NCBI GenBank assembly: GCA_035610365.1
Contig: CM069432.1
Span: 72,172,520 to 72,236,519 of the forward strand
Direction: 5' to 3'
Source of the DNA: Aquatica leii
Lineage: Eukaryota > Arthropoda > Insecta > Coleoptera > Lampyridae
Length of the DNA: 64,000 nucleotides
Shown here: positions 37,360 through 47,023 of the stretch, piece by piece
Numbering within the stretch: the stretch's first letter is position 1
Layout: every line of letters begins with the position of its first letter
Notes under the pieces: model-generated
Told to the model about the DNA's origin: nothing
Seen by the model: the letters and a program-made list of their open reading frames with translations, nothing else
Databases searched by the model: none
Program-made: the position numbers and the translations under genes

Positions 37360-39129
37360 CTATTTATTCCCAGTCGGGTTTAACTTTAAGTCCTTGGCGT
37401 TCCATATGCCTTTAGATGCTCCCGTGTCGTCAGACAACTCATAGGTCTGATACGAAACTTTCCGTTTCACGTAGAACGGACCGATAAACTTAGGTGCCAG
37501 TTTGGCCGAGAAATATCGAGATGCATCAGAAAGGACATAATTCTTCCGCCACACTGTGTCTCCCACCTCAAAAGGTGCTGGACGACGACGTAAATCGTAA
37601 TAATGTTTAGCGCGGACATAAGCGGCATTCAAGCGATTCTTAATGTCGACGTAAACTTCTCTAAACGCTGGGCCTCTTTCGGCCAAAAAGGTACGATCAG
37701 CAAAAGCTAGATCGTCGATAGTGTCTGAATCGGTAGTTTTTCCATGACGTGATCCGTCGAGACAGATTTCACGTCCAAAATTAGCGAAAAACGGCGTTAA
37801 GCCGGTGACTTCATGTACAGCGGTACGAATAGCACATGCTACTTTAGCAAGATACTTATCCCAATGTCGATGGTTGTCTTCGATATATGACGATAACATT
37901 GTCTTCATGACTCGGTTGACTCTTCCAGTTGGATTCGCTTGTGGATGATAATTAGCGTTAAAAATAATTTTAGACTTATATGACGAAACCATTTTTGTAA
38001 ATTCTGAACTACGAAACTGTGTGCCGTTATCACACAAAAGATATTGAGGAACTCCAAACATTAAAAATACATCTTCTTCAAGACGTTTAGTAACTGCTGC
38101 TGCAGTAGCGGAACGTAACGGGAAAAATAAAACAAATTTCGAAAAATAATCTGCAACTACAAGAATATACGAATAACCACTCTTAGATCGCGGTAGCGGT
38201 CCAACAAGATCGGTAGAAATCAACTGCCAAGGTTTGTCCACAACAGGATGACGGGTCATAAGGCCAGCAGGACGTTTCCGTTCTGGCTTATGCGTGATAC
38301 AAACTTTACAACCATTGATGTAACGAATGACGTCAGCCTTCATCTTAGGCCAGTAATAAAGCGGAACTATTCGTTCGAGAGTCTTAAAAATACCAAGGTG
38401 TCCAGCGGTAGGCTCATCGTGAAACTTTGACAATATTTCAAGTCGTTTAGACTTAGGCACAACTTCTCTCCAATTGTCATTCTCAGAACGAAGATCGGGA
38501 TAGTCTACGGTAACATGCTTAAATAGTTTTCCGTTACTAATTTTCCACTGTGGAAAAGCGTTAGGTTTTGAACGTACACGTTCCATAAGTTTCGTTAACC
38601 ATTTGTCCGAAGACTTAGGTTCGGTAACGTCACAATCGGTAGTAATGTTGTCGATAGCTGGTACTGAACGAGATAATGCGTCAGGTACGACATGATCCTT
38701 TCCTTTACGATGAATAATCGTAAAATCAAATTGCTGCAGTCTAACAGCCCATCGTGCTAGACGACCGGTAGGTTCCTTTAAATTATGTAACCAGACTAAT
38801 GATGCGTGATCGGTAACTACAGTTAAAGTTGTTCCTTCAAGATAAGGGCGTAATTTTTCAATAGACCAAAGGACAGCCAAACATTCCTTTTCGGTAGTAG
38901 AATACTTACGTTCACACTTCGTGAGCGACCTACTATTATAACAAATAACACGTTCTTCACCGTCGATAAACTGTGTAAGAACTGAACCGAGACCAAAATC
39001 AGAAGCGTCAGTTTGAACTGTAAACGGAACATTAAAATCAAGGCAAGACAAAATAGGTGCGGAAACTAAACAATTCTTAATAATTTGAAAGGCTTCATCA
39101 CAATCACTAGTCCAATTAAAGCTGGAATT
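37360..39129 (-). pseudogene. pol: gypsy pol, second part: RNase H, integrase, C-terminal domain
   Basis: It continues the RT frame after the TAG at 39130-39132; the first Met is at 39051. RNase H shows TDASDFGLGSVL, STTEKECLAV and VTDHASL. The integrase has a zinc-binding HHCC region (FHDEPTAGHLG, then CKVC) and the core Asps in STDLVGPLP and LLCDNGTQF. The third acidic residue is missing: the family motif NPxERVNR reads NPTGRVNR, so the catalytic Glu is Gly. A C-terminal chromatin/DNA-binding-type region follows (FEVGDTVWRKNYVLSD, then KFIGPFYVKRKVS), ending at 37360. Apart from the Glu change and the upstream stop, the frame is intact. Confidence 0.93.
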
Positions 39130-40554
39130 CTACTTTAACAGAGACGTCAATGGGGCGATAATTGTCGAAAAATTCGGTACGAATCGGCGATACCACGAGG
39201 CCATGCCTATAATTCTTCTCACTTCAGCGACACCAGTGGGAACTGGAATACGCAAAATTGCATCGACCTTTTCCGGGTCAACCGACAAACCGGTAGAATT
39301 TACGATAAAACCAAGATACTTAAGTTCAGGTTTACAAAAATGACATTTGTCTTTACTTAGCATCAAATTAGCCTCTCTAAGGCGACGAAGAACTTCAGTT
39401 AACACTTCCATGTGTTTCTTGAAGGAAGGAGCGCAAATAATGACGTCATCTAAATAAACAAAAACGTAAGGCTCTAATTCGGGACCTAAAACTCGATCAA
39501 TCAACCTCTGCCAAGAAGCTGGTGCGTTAGCTAAACCAAACGGTAAACGCGTGAATTGGAATAACCCACGGTTCGTAACTGTAAAAGCGGTATACTGCTT
39601 AGACTCTTCGCTTAAAGGAATCTGCCAATAAGCGGACTTAATGTCGAGAGATGAAATAAACTTAGCGTCACGAAGACGATCCAAAATAGACGAAACGTAA
39701 GGTAAAGGATAAGCGTCCTTTTCGGTAACCTTGTTGACTTTTCTAAAGTCCACGCAAAAACGATACGAGTTGTCCTTCTTCTTTACCAATAAGATCGGGC
39801 TCGACCAAGCGCTGTTTGATTTTTCTACAACGCCTAACTTCAACATTTTCTCTAACTCCAGATCGATTTGTTTCTGGATAAACGGCGAAACTCGGTAATA
39901 CCGTTGCTTAATTGGTTCGGAAGTAGTTTTGATCTGATGTTCGATCAAGTTGGTGCATTCAAAATTTTCATTCGAAGAAGAAAAGTGACTACTAACTAAA
40001 TTGTCTAACTGATTGAGCTGTTCTGAAGAAAGATCAAGACGAGACTTAATAACTGAATCTTTATCTTCCAATTGTGAAATGGTGTCCATATTTTCGAAAC
40101 GCCATTCACCTTTTCTAAGATCAGGAACGATACCTGCTTGTTTCCAAAAATCAACGCCTAAAATTAAATTATGCGGAACGTCAGGAACAACTAAAACTTC
40201 TAAAACAATAATTTTTCCTTTAAGTTCGATTGGGACGAGAAGTGAACCTAAACTTTGTACTGATTTACCATTAGCTACAATACAATTAACTTTAACTGAC
40301 TTATTTAACTTTAAACCTAACTGACTAAAAATTTCCCAACCCTTAGAACCAACAATAGTGCGAGAAGCGCCACTATCTAATAAACTTAAAATTTCGTGAC
40401 CAAAAACTTTAACGTAGACAAAAGGTCTTTCGTCAGACTCAGCAGACTCGAAAACATAATCTAACACGACTTTATTTTTATCAAAACTCTTTTTCTTCGA
40501 AGAATGTAAACTATTAAAATAGACAGCCGATTTAACTTTAACCTCTGACGTCAC
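39130..40554 (-). pseudogene. pol: gypsy pol, first part: protease and reverse transcriptase, ended by an in-frame TAG
   Basis: The frame opens at 40554 with GTG directly after a TAA; no ATG is near. The protease has LLDSGASRTIVG (about residues 58-69) and a VPHNLILGVDFW flap-side block. RT motifs: VVEKSNSAWSSPILLVKKKD, FCVDFRKVNKVTEKDAYPLP, SSLDIKSAYWQIPL, GLFQFTRLPFGLANAP and the active site FVYLDDVII, then LKYLGFIV and a MASWYRRFVPNF thumb. The frame stops at TAG 39130-39132 in the linker before RNase H, while the same frame continues past it. One nonsense codon therefore splits an otherwise complete pol. How the ribosome would get from gag into this frame is unclear. Confidence 0.94.
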
Positions 40555-40577
40555 TTAACGGCTTCTTAGTACGTCCT

Positions 40578-41981
40578 TTACTCGTTTCCCGAACACTTAG
40601 AACAAGTGCGGACCGTAACGTTAGATTTTCCACAACGATAACAAAACAAACCTTTCTTAGGTTCCTTGCAAAAAGCAGCTCGATGGTTAGGCTTCCTACA
40701 ATTCCAACATAATTGCGGACTACTTCGATTAGAAGAAGCAGGCGCATTAACAATAACTAACCTTCGTGAAGAAGGTGCGATACTAGAAGACGGTAGTCGT
40801 AAATTTTGTCTAACAGGTGGTGTAGATTTTTCACCACTACTAACGTTATTCGAAGAACGAGAAACTGCAATGTCCTTAACTTGAGATGTTACATAAGCGA
40901 GATCAGGCTCCATGTCCTGCTTTCGACGAGATGGAGGCGTGTAAGCTTCAATAGCTTGCATGCGGTCCTCGATAATACGACCAAATTTAATTAACTCCTC
41001 TATTGAAGTAACTGACGACAAACCAAGCTGAGTTTGATACACGGGAGAAATATTTCTTAATAAAATCTTTAACTGCTTTTCTTCAGAAAAAGGCTCATCG
41101 AGACGTGAAAACATGTTGCGAATAATTGCAACGTAAATACCCATTGGCTCATCATTAGCTTGAGTACGACGCTTAATTTCTTCAATAAGTCGTTCGTCAT
41201 AATCGGTAGGCTGAAATTGTTCACGTAAAAACTTAACTAAGTCTTCCCAAGAATTTACTGAATTACGAATAGATCTAACAAAAATCAATGCATGACCTGT
41301 AAAAAGATCAGTACACTCCAAAAATAACTGATGGCTTGAAACGTTACGCGATAATTGAAGTTCGGCAACTCGTTCTAAAAATGCATTCAATGAAATTGAC
41401 TTTGCGTCACCACAAAACTTTAAATCCCATTTTGAAACTGAAACACTCTTAACATGACGAATAAAATTTTGACTAACAGCAGAAGACGTCGGTAAAGCGG
41501 TATCAACTACAGAAGGTTGAACGATAGGTTCGATGACTTCATCGGCGGAAGTAGACGGATTTGAAACAACAATTTGTTTATCCAAAAGTTCGTACTGCGA
41601 AATTAAAACAACTAAGTCTTTTAAAAACTCATCTTTAACTTGAGAATCGTCACCTTGAACAGGAATTGAATTGCCAATACGGTTGAACAAATATTTAATT
41701 CTGGTTTCAATTGTAGAAGAAATTTTTGTAGTCGGAGTAATTTTCAATGAATCTATTAATTTTCTAAGCTCATCGATACCTTCACGAATCGCTAATTTAT
41801 CTGCATTAAAATCGAACGGATACACGGGACGAGATATCTTTCCGGCGGCTTCTTCAATAAGGAAACTCTTGAGTAAACCTCGTAATACGACAACACCTAA
41901 AGATGCATCACCACCTCTAATCAAAATTTCATAACGTAATTCGTTATGCGATAAACGATCAACAATCAATTTGTAACCCAT
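40578..41981 (-). CDS. gag: gypsy gag (capsid and nucleocapsid), 467 codons
   Basis: Structural protein of the virus-like particle. The ATG at 41979-41981 lies about 100 bp after the 5' LTR and is the first ATG in this frame after the primer site. The middle region resembles Retrotrans_gag (SVSKWDLKFCGD, then NAFLERVAEL, FLREQFQPTDYDERLIEEIKRR and QLGLSSVTSIEELIKFGRIIE). The C-terminus has two zinc-knuckle-like boxes. CWNCRKPNHRAAFC is a complete C-x2-C-x4-H-x4-C. The second, CYRCGKSNVTVRTC, has Val where the His should be. The frame is intact. The stop is TAA at 40578-40580, 23 bp before the pol frame opens. Confidence 0.93.
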   Translation of the reverse strand: MGYKLIVDRLSHNELRYEILIRGGDASLGVVVLRGLLKSFLIEEAAGKISRPVYPFDFNADKLAIREGIDELRKLIDSLKITPTTKISSTIETRIKYLFNRIGNSIPVQGDDSQVKDEFLKDLVVLISQYELLDKQIVVSNPSTSADEVIEPIVQPSVVDTALPTSSAVSQNFIRHVKSVSVSKWDLKFCGDAKSISLNAFLERVAELQLSRNVSSHQLFLECTDLFTGHALIFVRSIRNSVNSWEDLVKFLREQFQPTDYDERLIEEIKRRTQANDEPMGIYVAIIRNMFSRLDEPFSEEKQLKILLRNISPVYQTQLGLSSVTSIEELIKFGRIIEDRMQAIEAYTPPSRRKQDMEPDLAYVTSQVKDIAVSRSSNNVSSGEKSTPPVRQNLRLPSSSIAPSSRRLVIVNAPASSNRSSPQLCWNCRKPNHRAAFCKEPKKGLFCYRCGKSNVTVRTCSKCSGNE

Positions 41982-42057
41982 TTTAAAATGAAATTACAAA
42001 ACGGTAAAATTTTCCAACAATCACGAAACTTAACAGGCAAACTAAAATTCGAAAAAG

Positions 42058-42075
42058 GCCCCACGTTGGGCGCCA
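42058..42075 (-). other. tRNA-Lys(CTT) primer-binding site
   Basis: The minus strand reads TGGCGCCCAACGTGGGGC. It is complementary to the 3' end of insect tRNA-Lys(CTT), whose T-arm and acceptor end read GCCCCACGTTGGGCG plus CCA, as I remember that tRNA. It lies 8 bp inside the 5' LTR edge. Confidence 0.85.
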
Positions 42076-42083
42076 AATATTTA

Positions 42084-43944
42084 TGTTACATGCCGAAATT
42101 CATACAAAGTTACTGCCTGAAATGTAGTAACATAAACGGGGTTGTGCCACTAGCTCAATGGAGAAGGGGGTGGGTTTTATTTAAAATTCCGTGAAAAATT
42201 GGAAACGCGATCGTCGTAAAATTGAACTAGAACGGTAAAATAGTCAAAGAATCGGTAAGGGCGCCAATCAAGGATTTATAATGGTAGCTTTCAAACCCCT
42301 GATTATCCGAAAGCTCCTCTGGTTGGTTACAACCCCAGAACTTACCTTGGGTTGTAACAATTCTGAAAAACACTTAAAAACAAAAATTTACGTATGCGGC
42401 GGCTAAATGAATAAAAGCTCTTTACATTTAACAATTTAACATTTATTGATTGAATATTTAAAACAAAGACAAAAAAAAAATAACAATTATGAATGGTAAA
42501 CAAATTTTTAATAAAAGAAATGAAATAATCTTAAGCAAAACAAGAATGAAAAATCTACACACAAAACATTAAATTAAAATTTATAAAAAAGAAATGCTAC
42601 TACAATAGCGTTAACTCGACGTTTGCAAATAACGCAATTAATTTTCAAGATCTTGACCGCATATTTATAACAATTTAAATAACTAAGAACAATACAGTTT
42701 ATAACATATATGTCCGAACTTTAATTCGAACTAAACCAAAATATAGTTTATAAGTCGTTACATTATCATATATTCGAAATACGAATTACTTCTCAAACGC
42801 ATCAAAACAAAGTTAATTGATTTTTAATTTCGCGCAAACACTTCAAGCGTTCATTGAAATAATTAAATTTTCACGTTATACGTAATTTCAATTAGCTCAA
42901 ATTGAAAGCTTTTACTGCATTTTTAATCGCGGGCACTACACGATAATAACCAAAATCGATAAATACCTTATTTCTTAATTGGAGATACCAGTTGAGCTTC
43001 AGGTCACAATGGTTTTGAAAGCTACCACCTCGGATGAAAGTCGGCTGCTCCCCAGACAATAGGTTACCAGTGGAAGATTTATTAATCCGCCCCCAAGGCG
43101 AAAGATATGAGATTGCGAAACAAACTCACGCACAAATTCACGTAACGAAACATGCGATATTAATTTAGGCAAAACAGTGATCTTTATTAACCGTAATTAC
43201 GAAAAAGGAAAGTTTGGTTTTCCACTTAAATTCACTGCACCATCTTCTTTTACTTCCACGGTAATTATTAAAAAAGGTGAATTATCACCTGCGTTAACTA
43301 CATTTTGACGACCGTCAACCAACTAACTTCGAACTTCCACCTCATTTTCCAAAAGCACATCTATATATCAACTTTTGTCGACTGCCCTTTCCACAAAGGC
43401 TGCGTTCGAAACCTCAAGAAGCAAAACACTCTCGTTAAGAAGTGCAATAAAGAGGCAATCAGCCCCTATTACGTCATAGTCATATCATTAGGACACAGCG
43501 TTTCGCTTGTACGTGAAAATGTCAAATTGACAAAATATTATATTACAAGAATTTAAACTGCCTAATAAATTAAGATAACGACTTAATTTTTCCACGTAAT
43601 CTAAACGATTGACATAAAGAAATTCAAGTACAAATGTACTCGAACAAAGAACTTTTAACCAACTTAAAATAAACAAACGGCGAAAATATATTTAATTACG
43701 ATTATATCTCAGAAGGGAAACATAAATTACCACTGGAATTTTCACGGCGTAACAAAATACCAAAACTTTATCAACAATTACATTGTAACTTTGAATTTAA
43801 AATCGTAAAATAACTTATTAAACTCAATCTAAAATCACATTAAAACAAATTCCAAAATACATTAAATGAAAATCGTCAATCCAAATACTGTGTCCGTTAC
43901 CAAACATTACTTAATCAACCAATCGATTTCAAACGATGGTTACA
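42084..43944 (-). repeat. 5' LTR of the gypsy element (1861 bp)
   Basis: Near-identical partner of 34993-36850. Differences seen include two extra A in an A-run near 42475, one extra A near 42589, and single changes near 42834, 42895, 43186, 43336, 43357 and 43780. It should contain the element promoter; I could not place a TATA box or start site with confidence. Confidence 0.95.
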
Positions 43945-44878
43945 GTATTTCATTACAGTTAAGTCAATAACTGGATGAAATCTATAAAAAACCATTAATA
44001 CTAGCTTTGTAGAAGTAGTTCTTCTGTTTTAAAATTTTACCGACATGAAGAAAAAGCTAGATATTAAGTTAAACCTAGCGCAAATAGATTTATTACAACA
44101 GAAAAATTATTTCAAGTAAATGGTTCTTATTCCCACTCGCTTTAAATAAATTTAAGTTTGATAAATAGTCGTCCTCAGCTTATAAATTGTATCTTAACTA
44201 TTATTCCAAGAAGATTTCTAAAATTAAATTTTACACCACAAATAGCGTTTCTGGTACGTACGTGTATAACCATTCAGACACCACCGTTGGCGTTCTGACC
44301 GCAAAAGCGTTAAGTTGAGGCTTTTCGGTTAGTCATATGTTTCAGTGTTATTTTTATTACACATCTTTATACGTAATGGTATAACTATTATAAGCACGTT
44401 TTGTTAATAAAAAAATTTAAAAAGAAGTTATCTTTGATAGAAGTAATTTGTAGTAAATTCTATATAAAATACATTTAAAATTTTTTTTAATTGTTAAATT
44501 CTTTAAAAAAATTCTGTTCGTAACTTAAAAATACAGTTTACTATTAAAACAAATATATTTAAATTAATAAACATCAAATTTACTAGAGCAAAATATTTAG
44601 ATAACACAACCATACAATTTTATTATCTAATATAATGTTATTATCAAATTGAGTGTTGCAAAGTGAAGCTTTTTTATTTTTTCAAAGTTATATAAAACCA
44701 AATGAAATAGTATCATTATTAAAAAAAATCACTATTTGCAAATTTATATCTTAGTATATTTTTTATTGTTTGAATGTATTAAACAACAATCAAAATTTAC
44801 GTTTAAACGTTTAAACGCTTCATCGTACATGTCTTTAGTATATAAGCTCCAGTAGTTTCTAAGTTTGTTAGTATTCAC

Positions 44879-44917
44879 CTGATGACGATTGCAGATACCA
44901 CAGCAATCAAAACGTTG
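44879..44917 (+). ncRNA. Hammerhead-ribozyme-like core, degenerate
   Basis: CTGATGA (44879-44885) is followed by a 6-bp stem (GATTGC 44887-44892 pairing with GCAATC 44903-44908), then AAAACGTTG. The core needs GAAA after stem II and here has AAAA, so it is probably inactive. Confidence 0.35.
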
Positions 44918-45398
44918 TGTATATTCGTTTCAAAATAATAAACAATGAAAGTTCAGCAGAATGTTATTACTTCATATTTTTTATTATTACAAATTTGGGG
45001 CTTCCGTTTACAGGTTTTAATTTTAATTTTAACCATAATGATCGGGTGCAACTACAACGGTTTCTTTTATTAATATTTTAAACATAAAAGTAACAACAAA
45101 AATAGTAAGCGAACAAACGTCAAGTTTAATGTAATCTACTAAACTAAATTTAGTGGGGTTAATTCATCTAACATCTTATTTCTATTGTTTTGAGTCTATT
45201 TTGAATTTGCTTGTTGTTTTTAAAATTAAGTTGTTTTATAAGGTGCAATAGTTTAGCATGCATTAAAACGACTCTGAGAACGTTAGTGAAAACTAATAGA
45301 TCGGTTCGCCTCCTAGTATGTGATAATTTTAAAAATTCGATCAAATTAATGATTCCTTCTTTTAGGAGGTTGGATGAAAGCAACTACTTCAGTAATTT

Positions 45399-45434
45399 GC
45401 GACGTTTCGTGTTCTGGATAAACACTTCATCAGG
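45399..45434 (-). ncRNA. Hammerhead-ribozyme-like core, best-preserved copy
   Basis: The minus strand reads CTGATGA, A, GTGTT, TATCCAG, AACAC, GAAACGTCGC. Both core boxes (CUGANGA and GAAA) are intact and stem II (GUGUU/AACAC) is perfect. I could not find a convincing 5' half with a cleavage triplet and stem I/III partners, so activity is uncertain. Penelope-like elements are known to carry minimal hammerheads of this form. Confidence 0.4.
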
Positions 45435-46270
45435 CTCGCTCACTTTATTGTAATATAATTAAATTTTAAAACCTTACAGTAACATGTAACCTAAAACCAA
45501 AGATTAAAAATGTGTATAAAACATAATTGACAAACAAGACAGCACTATGAAATTTAATTGTTTTGAGATCACTAACATTATTAATTTTAAAATTGTTAAT
45601 TCTAATAAAACCTTAAATCATTATCTAGTAACTAATCCTTAAATATTTATAATTGAAATGTAATGCAGATAAAGGGTTTACTTACCACTGAGTCAAGTAA
45701 TTTTTTTTCAAAATAATTACGTTACAATTAATATTTTATAAATTTTTCTAAAGATAAACTTAATAGTTACAAAAAAAATACCGCATTACGTTGTACAATG
45801 AACTTACAACAATTCATAATTTTACAAAAAGCTTTGAAAATTTTTTTTAAAACTTGTTTGTTTATCATTGTTTTTTTATTAAATATTACAAAAGCTAATT
45901 TATTTAAATAATTTAAACTATCGTAATTCATTTTTATAACTTAATATTATGCAAAACAAGTTAAGGTGCTAAAAACATAATATGAAACAGAAAGTGTTAT
46001 TAAATTTTTAATAGAAAACTTTACGTAATTACCACAAGAATTTTCATGCGGGGTAAATGTAAACATCGCGTTTTACATAAAGTACTACTGTTACAGAATC
46101 TTATGTAACATACATAACACGCCCACTCAATTAAGTTCATTAAAAATTTAGTTGATTTTCTCCTTACTATTATACATTACTAAAATATATACAGCGTAAT
46201 CTAATCAAAGTTTTATAAGAAACATTTGATGTACTACTAAAGTAATTATGCAAGTTTTTCTTTGTTACAG

Positions 46271-46710
46271 TGCCACCTCAAGGAGTTCAAATAAACGACG
46301 AATCAGGGTTTTCAATAAAAAACGGAGTTACAAAAGCTTATGCTGATGGAGCAGGTTTAAGTTTAACTTGCGTAACAGCTGGTGGTAAGCCACAAGCTCA
46401 AGTGTCTTGGTGGAGGGATGGTGAACTAGTTACTGACGAGACTCAATTTTATCCTGAAAGAGGCAAATCACAAGCTGTTTTAAAAATAGCTAAGTTAACG
46501 CGATCGCATTTATTAGCGGTGTATAGCTGCGAAGTTAGTAATAGTAGATTGCAACCGCCTTTAGTTGTACGCGTAGCGGTAGATATGTTTCTGAGACCCT
46601 TAGAAGTTAAACTACAAGGAGAAAACGCACCTCTTAGTGCTGGTAGAAGATATGATATTATTTGTAAGTGCAAAGGATCTAGACCGCCCGCAATCATTGC
46701 TTGGATGAAG
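46271..46710 (+). CDS. Internal exon of a Sidestep-family Ig-superfamily gene
   Basis: Host gene exon. The acceptor TTTCTTTGTTACAG ends at 46270 and the donor GTAAGT starts at 46711. The exon begins in phase 1 (its first two bases finish a codon) and ends on a codon boundary, giving 146 complete codons with no stop. It encodes one Ig domain with LSLTC, VSWWRDG and the pair partner VYSCEVSN, then LRPLEVKL, PLSAGRRYDI and the first Cys strand of the next Ig domain (GSRPPAIIAWMK). This layout matches the second and third Ig domains of insect Sidestep proteins, transmembrane partners of Beat proteins in axon guidance. No other exon was found in the window, so the flanking introns must be long. 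The exact paralogue is not determined. Confidence 0.85.
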
Positions 46711-46883
46711 GTAAGTTTGAAAGCATTAACCTTAATTTACTATTTACTTGCACATTTTGATTTGTTTTTAAAAATTTGTAGTTTTAATTGTGACGTCATT
46801 TAAAAGTAATTTAAGTAAATGATACATATTTTACAAATTGCTATACAGCATATTAAATTTTACGAAAACAACGTCTTATGACG

Positions 46884-47023
46884 CCCAAGCAACACATTAG
46901 TATAAAAAAAGTTTAAATCCCCGGCTGATAAACGTTTATTAGACATTAAAACGTTTTTAAACGCGTAATAAACGCTTATCAAACAGACATTTGAACGTTT
47001 TCTATACCAAAGTGTTGTTTGGG
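46884..47023. mobile_element. MITE with CCCAA termini, about 140 bp, nested inverted repeats
   Basis: CCCAAGCAACACATTAGTAT at the left matches the reverse complement of the right end (CCCAAACAACACTTTGGTAT), and the similarity continues for about 35 bp. Inside is a second inverted pair (GCTGATAAACGTTTATTA and TAATAAACGCTTATCAAA), so nearly the whole element can fold on itself. No target duplication was identified. It lies 173 bp into the intron after the Ig exon. Confidence 0.65.

Larger units (their letters stand above)
34993..43944 (-). mobile_element. Full-length Ty3/gypsy LTR retrotransposon, 8952 bp, recent insertion
   Basis: Two nearly identical LTRs (34993-36850 and 42084-43944) enclose gag and pol on the minus strand. 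A 4-bp target duplication, GTAT, flanks it (34989-34992 and 43945-43948). A tRNA-Lys primer-binding site and a purine tract are in the right places. No env is present: after pol there are only about 500 bp of non-coding DNA. By eye the LTRs differ at about six substitutions plus two homopolymer-length changes over about 1860 bp, so the insertion is young. Very long LTRs with a Lys primer recall the Ulysses/Osvaldo group of insect elements, but that placement needs an RT tree. Confidence 0.95.
43945..46270. other. AT-rich DNA upstream of the host exon
   Basis: No gene recognised. It contains two hammerhead-like motifs (44879-44917, 45399-45434). The 71-80 codon frames at 45168-45453 overlap on opposite strands around the second motif and have no clear domain. 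The last 10-15 bases before 46271 form the acceptor of the Ig exon. Confidence 0.5.

Noticed and set aside
40013-40324. 103-codon plus-strand frame
   Set aside because: Opposite strand of the gypsy protease region; shadow of pol.
46449-46697. 82-codon minus-strand frame
   Set aside because: Antisense shadow of the Ig exon, which has splice sites and a domain on the plus strand.
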